In this document: positions 61,464 to 64,000 of the stretch, piece by piece
Layout: each line of letters starts with the position of its first letter
Position numbering within the stretch: the first letter of the stretch is position 1
Source of the DNA: Tillus elongatus
Lineage: Eukaryota; Arthropoda; Insecta; Coleoptera; Cleridae
Direction of reading: 5' to 3'
Assembly (NCBI GenBank): GCA_964006375.1
Contig: OZ023262.1
Span: 55,069,366 to 55,133,365, forward strand
DNA length: 64,000 nt
Made by a program: the position numbers and the translations under genes
Notes under the pieces: model-generated
What the model was told of the DNA's origin: nothing
The model's input: only the letters and a program-made list of their open reading frames with translations
The model's database searches: none

Positions 61464-62011
61464 AGGTTTTATTTAATAAAAAAAAGAGAAGAAAACTAGT
61501 ACATCGTCCAGTGGGTGCCTCGTTAACAGATATCATCATTGGTGGCTATTTATTCATGTTATCTGAAGAATTCTATCATTTTTCATTTGGAAATCGCTTT
61601 GTGCCACAAAATATATTGGATGTCAATTTTGAATGTGACATAATACATCTGCATGTTCAAAACAAGTCTCATTACATAATGCCGATACTTGTAAATAGCA
61701 ACCACTGGATTGACGGGTGCTTTTGGTTAGTGGATAATATATTTTCCATGTTAGAGCCTCAAGGTGCAGATCATCCAGTGCAAGAAAATATTATGAAACA
61801 ATTCTCTAAGTTAATGCTAAGGAAAATGGCAAAATGGATGGAATGAAATACAAATCAATCAGATGATTCAGAAAACAGAGTGATGCCTACAACTGTGGTG
61901 TTTTCATATGCTGGTGTTCGAAGCAGTTCATCTCAAACAGAAGCTCTAACGAAGCTTTTAATCGTTATGATTTCAGAATTGAAATTTTCAATATGATTAC
62001 ATCTCCATAAA
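61464..62011 (+). pseudogene. C48 (Ulp1/SENP-like) cysteine-peptidase fragment
   Basis: An acceptor-like TTTTGTAG precedes an open frame (VLFNKKKRRKL...GASLTDIIIGGYL). Catalytic positions are NSNHWIDGCFW (His, near 61698), VDNIFSMLEPQGADHPV (Asp region, near 61730) and, after a frameshift near 61846, SDAYNCGVFICW (Cys, near 61900). The Ulp1-like domain lacks the rest of a SENP gene. Such solitary C48 domains are carried by several insect DNA transposons; the parent element is not identified. The frameshift suggests decay. Confidence 0.75.
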
Positions 62012-62316
62012 ACAACAACCAAAGTACAAGAGAAAAACTGTTGAAAAGTTGGAAAAAAAGGCGGTAACAGCCAGAGGCTCACCCTTGAAGTAATACCAGG
62101 ATAATCAAGGGTTAGGCTCTGTGGCGGAGGAGAGAAGGGTAAATAAAAGATATAGGCACTGAGATATATAAACACAAGCTCAGTTATGCAAACATTTATT
62201 AATTAATTTGTCAAATTATACAAGATGTTTTTTTTTTCAAATTATATCTCATTGCCTCTGTCTTATCTAATAGTTTTAAGTCGTATACAGTATATCTTAT
62301 TAAAAGTGTAACAGCA

Positions 62317-62348
<32 letters not shown>

Positions 62349-64000
62349 TTGTTGATTTAAACCAAATTGGTCTCGAATGATATAAGTCATCAAGCCCTAC
62401 TTAAAACTACAAATTCTTTTTCCATCTTAAAATGTTAGGCCATCTGCATTTCAAAATTTTGTGGTAGAAAATAAACCATATTAATTGTTTGTTCAATCAA
62501 AAACTTTTATTAACAAAACTCTTTCTAAATCATTCAAAAATGCTACATGTAACATTAGACTAAAGAATAATAAAAATAATTTTTGGAAGCAAACATTATT
62601 TAGGTACCTACCTACATCGATCGTAGATGTTCTTGCATTTTGAGATGGAAAATGAATTTGTTGTCTAAAGTGGGCCTTGATGACCTCTGTCAATACCCAG
62701 TTTAGTTAAAATCTGATAAAAAATAAAATAATGATGCTGCTGTTACACTCTAATAAATAAATACTGTATCTATAAAAAATACTTTTAAAGTTCTTAGACT
62801 TTCCAATTCGACAATCAATTTTGTATACAATTACCTATTTTTTTATATCATTTTTCAAAACAAAACATTGAAATGTGTAATATTTTAATTTAAGACCTTT
62901 TGCAGGCTATCAGTTGGTAATTGTAGGAAATAATATGGTGATAAAAAACAATTGGAAGGTTTAGATACAAGAAGTGTAGCCAAATTTTTATATTTATTTG
63001 AATCGACCACGTGTTTGCAAACACAGAACAGCTTTAAAGCTTTTCATTATTAATTTTTGTAATATTTGGCAATGGATTAGGCCTACTGGGGACACCATTT
63101 TAACAAAAACGCACCGAGTGCTCTACCGCAAGGTGGTGAGGAAACGAGTACAAATGCTTATGAATGAATTGGCTGGGTAAATGATAATTATTATTTTATT
63201 GTAGTTTTAGCTCATATTTTTTGCGAGGTCCACATGTTAGCAGAAAATGAAAGCAAAGAACAAGTTGCTAGTTCACTATGGTAAGAGTATTGTATTGCCG
63301 CATTACTACCTCAAAAATATGTGAAGCCAGATTTATGAAGGTACCTTATTTAAGGCAATTTATGCTACATTGGAAACTGGAATGACAGCTCCTCCTCAAG
63401 ATAGTTGAAAAAACAATTGAAGAGTATGTTGAAGAATGTGGATTAATGCTATATGTAACGATTGCAATTCGTTACTACTTTAAATATTCAAAATAAACCC
63501 GTAAGAGACTTAATTAAAAGCCGACAATCCAATATCTGTAAGGCAATTCATGTTTTAATTTCAAAATTTTTCATTGAAAATTCGCTAAGAAATTTTATAT
63601 CGTAACACACGTACTGAATTCCCTATAATATATGTCGAAATCCAAATATTGAAAGACGTTGCATTTTTGTTGGGAAAAATGAATATCCATATTGTCCTGA
63701 AATTCTAGGTAAATAACAGAAGCTGGCGTAATTATGATGAAATCTATAAAAACGGTTACAGAGCGGTGGACCAAGTCCATTATTGTTTGAGGTGTGTATA
63801 GAAGACGTCGTGGTTTCGCCATCAATTGGAGGTCTCGTTTTATCTCATTCGAAGAGAGGAAGTGAGAAAGAGCTCGTGCACAGCCACTAACAGTCACGGT
63901 AAGAATATTTCGTGCAGCAGCCGGCAAAGTTCTTGACTCGACACATTTGAATCTTGGAGTCGGGTGTGAACTGCAGAGCAATCAACATGTTTTAATTATC
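62012..64000. other. Unassigned AT-rich region
   Basis: Contains an (ATT)n microsatellite at about 62313-62348. The 128-codon minus-strand ORF at 63595-63981 and the 60-codon ORF at 62998-63180 have no recognisable motif. No RNA gene, terminus or transposon protein seen. The part after 63750 is closer to balanced base composition. Confidence 0.5.

Noticed and set aside
62998..63981. ORFs at the right end as host genes
   Set aside because: No recognisable domain, splice structure or codon pattern; left as unassigned.

Overview
This is eukaryotic nuclear DNA, most likely from an arthropod and probably an insect. The evidence is GT-AG introns, long (TA)n and (TG)n microsatellites, and a transposon mix (Polinton/Maverick, THAP9-like P element, Jockey-, LOA/I- and RTE-type non-LTR elements, Penelope, hAT, mariner-like) typical of large AT-rich insect genomes. 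No host housekeeping gene, rRNA, tRNA, CRISPR array or bacterial operon is visible. Nearly everything recognisable is a mobile element or a relic of one.

Layout. 1-8690 holds a 1.1-kb (TG)n tract, a decayed Jockey-like reverse transcriptase, a mariner/Tc1-type transposase pseudogene split by a 5'-truncated non-LTR element, and a roughly 280-bp tandem array. 8691-37250 is one decayed non-LTR retrotransposon opened by two later insertions. The first is a 20,106-bp Polinton (9075-29180) with inverted termini beginning AG and a perfect 6-bp target duplication, TTTAAT. The second is a 5.2-kb non-LTR element on the minus strand (29370-34602) with both ORFs open and a perfect 12-bp target duplication. 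37251-42306 is a mosaic of short non-autonomous repeats plus a 400-bp truncated copy of the second element. 42307-51168 is a complete P-type element with 13-bp inverted termini, an 8-bp duplication GTTAGACG, and a four-exon gene encoding an uninterrupted 908-aa THAP9-like transposase. 51177-53400 holds an 84-bp loopless palindrome and a nuclease relic. 53410-60990 is a decayed non-LTR element with RNase H, interrupted near its 3' end by a hAT element (58251-60921). 61464-62011 is a C48 (Ulp1-like) peptidase fragment. The last 2 kb hold nothing recognised.

The Polinton keeps a full virus-like gene set. Replication and integration are covered by a protein-primed-type DNA polymerase B and an rve integrase. 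Packaging and morphogenesis are covered by an FtsK/A32-type ATPase, an adenain-like protease, a single-jelly-roll minor capsid protein and a double-jelly-roll major capsid protein. Nine further ORFs have no assigned function. The integrase/ATPase block and the capsid block diverge from a 140-bp intergenic region. The protease has no ATG of its own. It lies in the -1 frame after a small basic hydrophobic gene that ends over a canonical A_AAA_AAC slippery heptamer, suggesting expression by programmed frameshifting. A 3-kb non-coding array inside the Polinton carries a recurring hairpin motif that also occurs outside it, and a degenerate copy of part of the polymerase gene.
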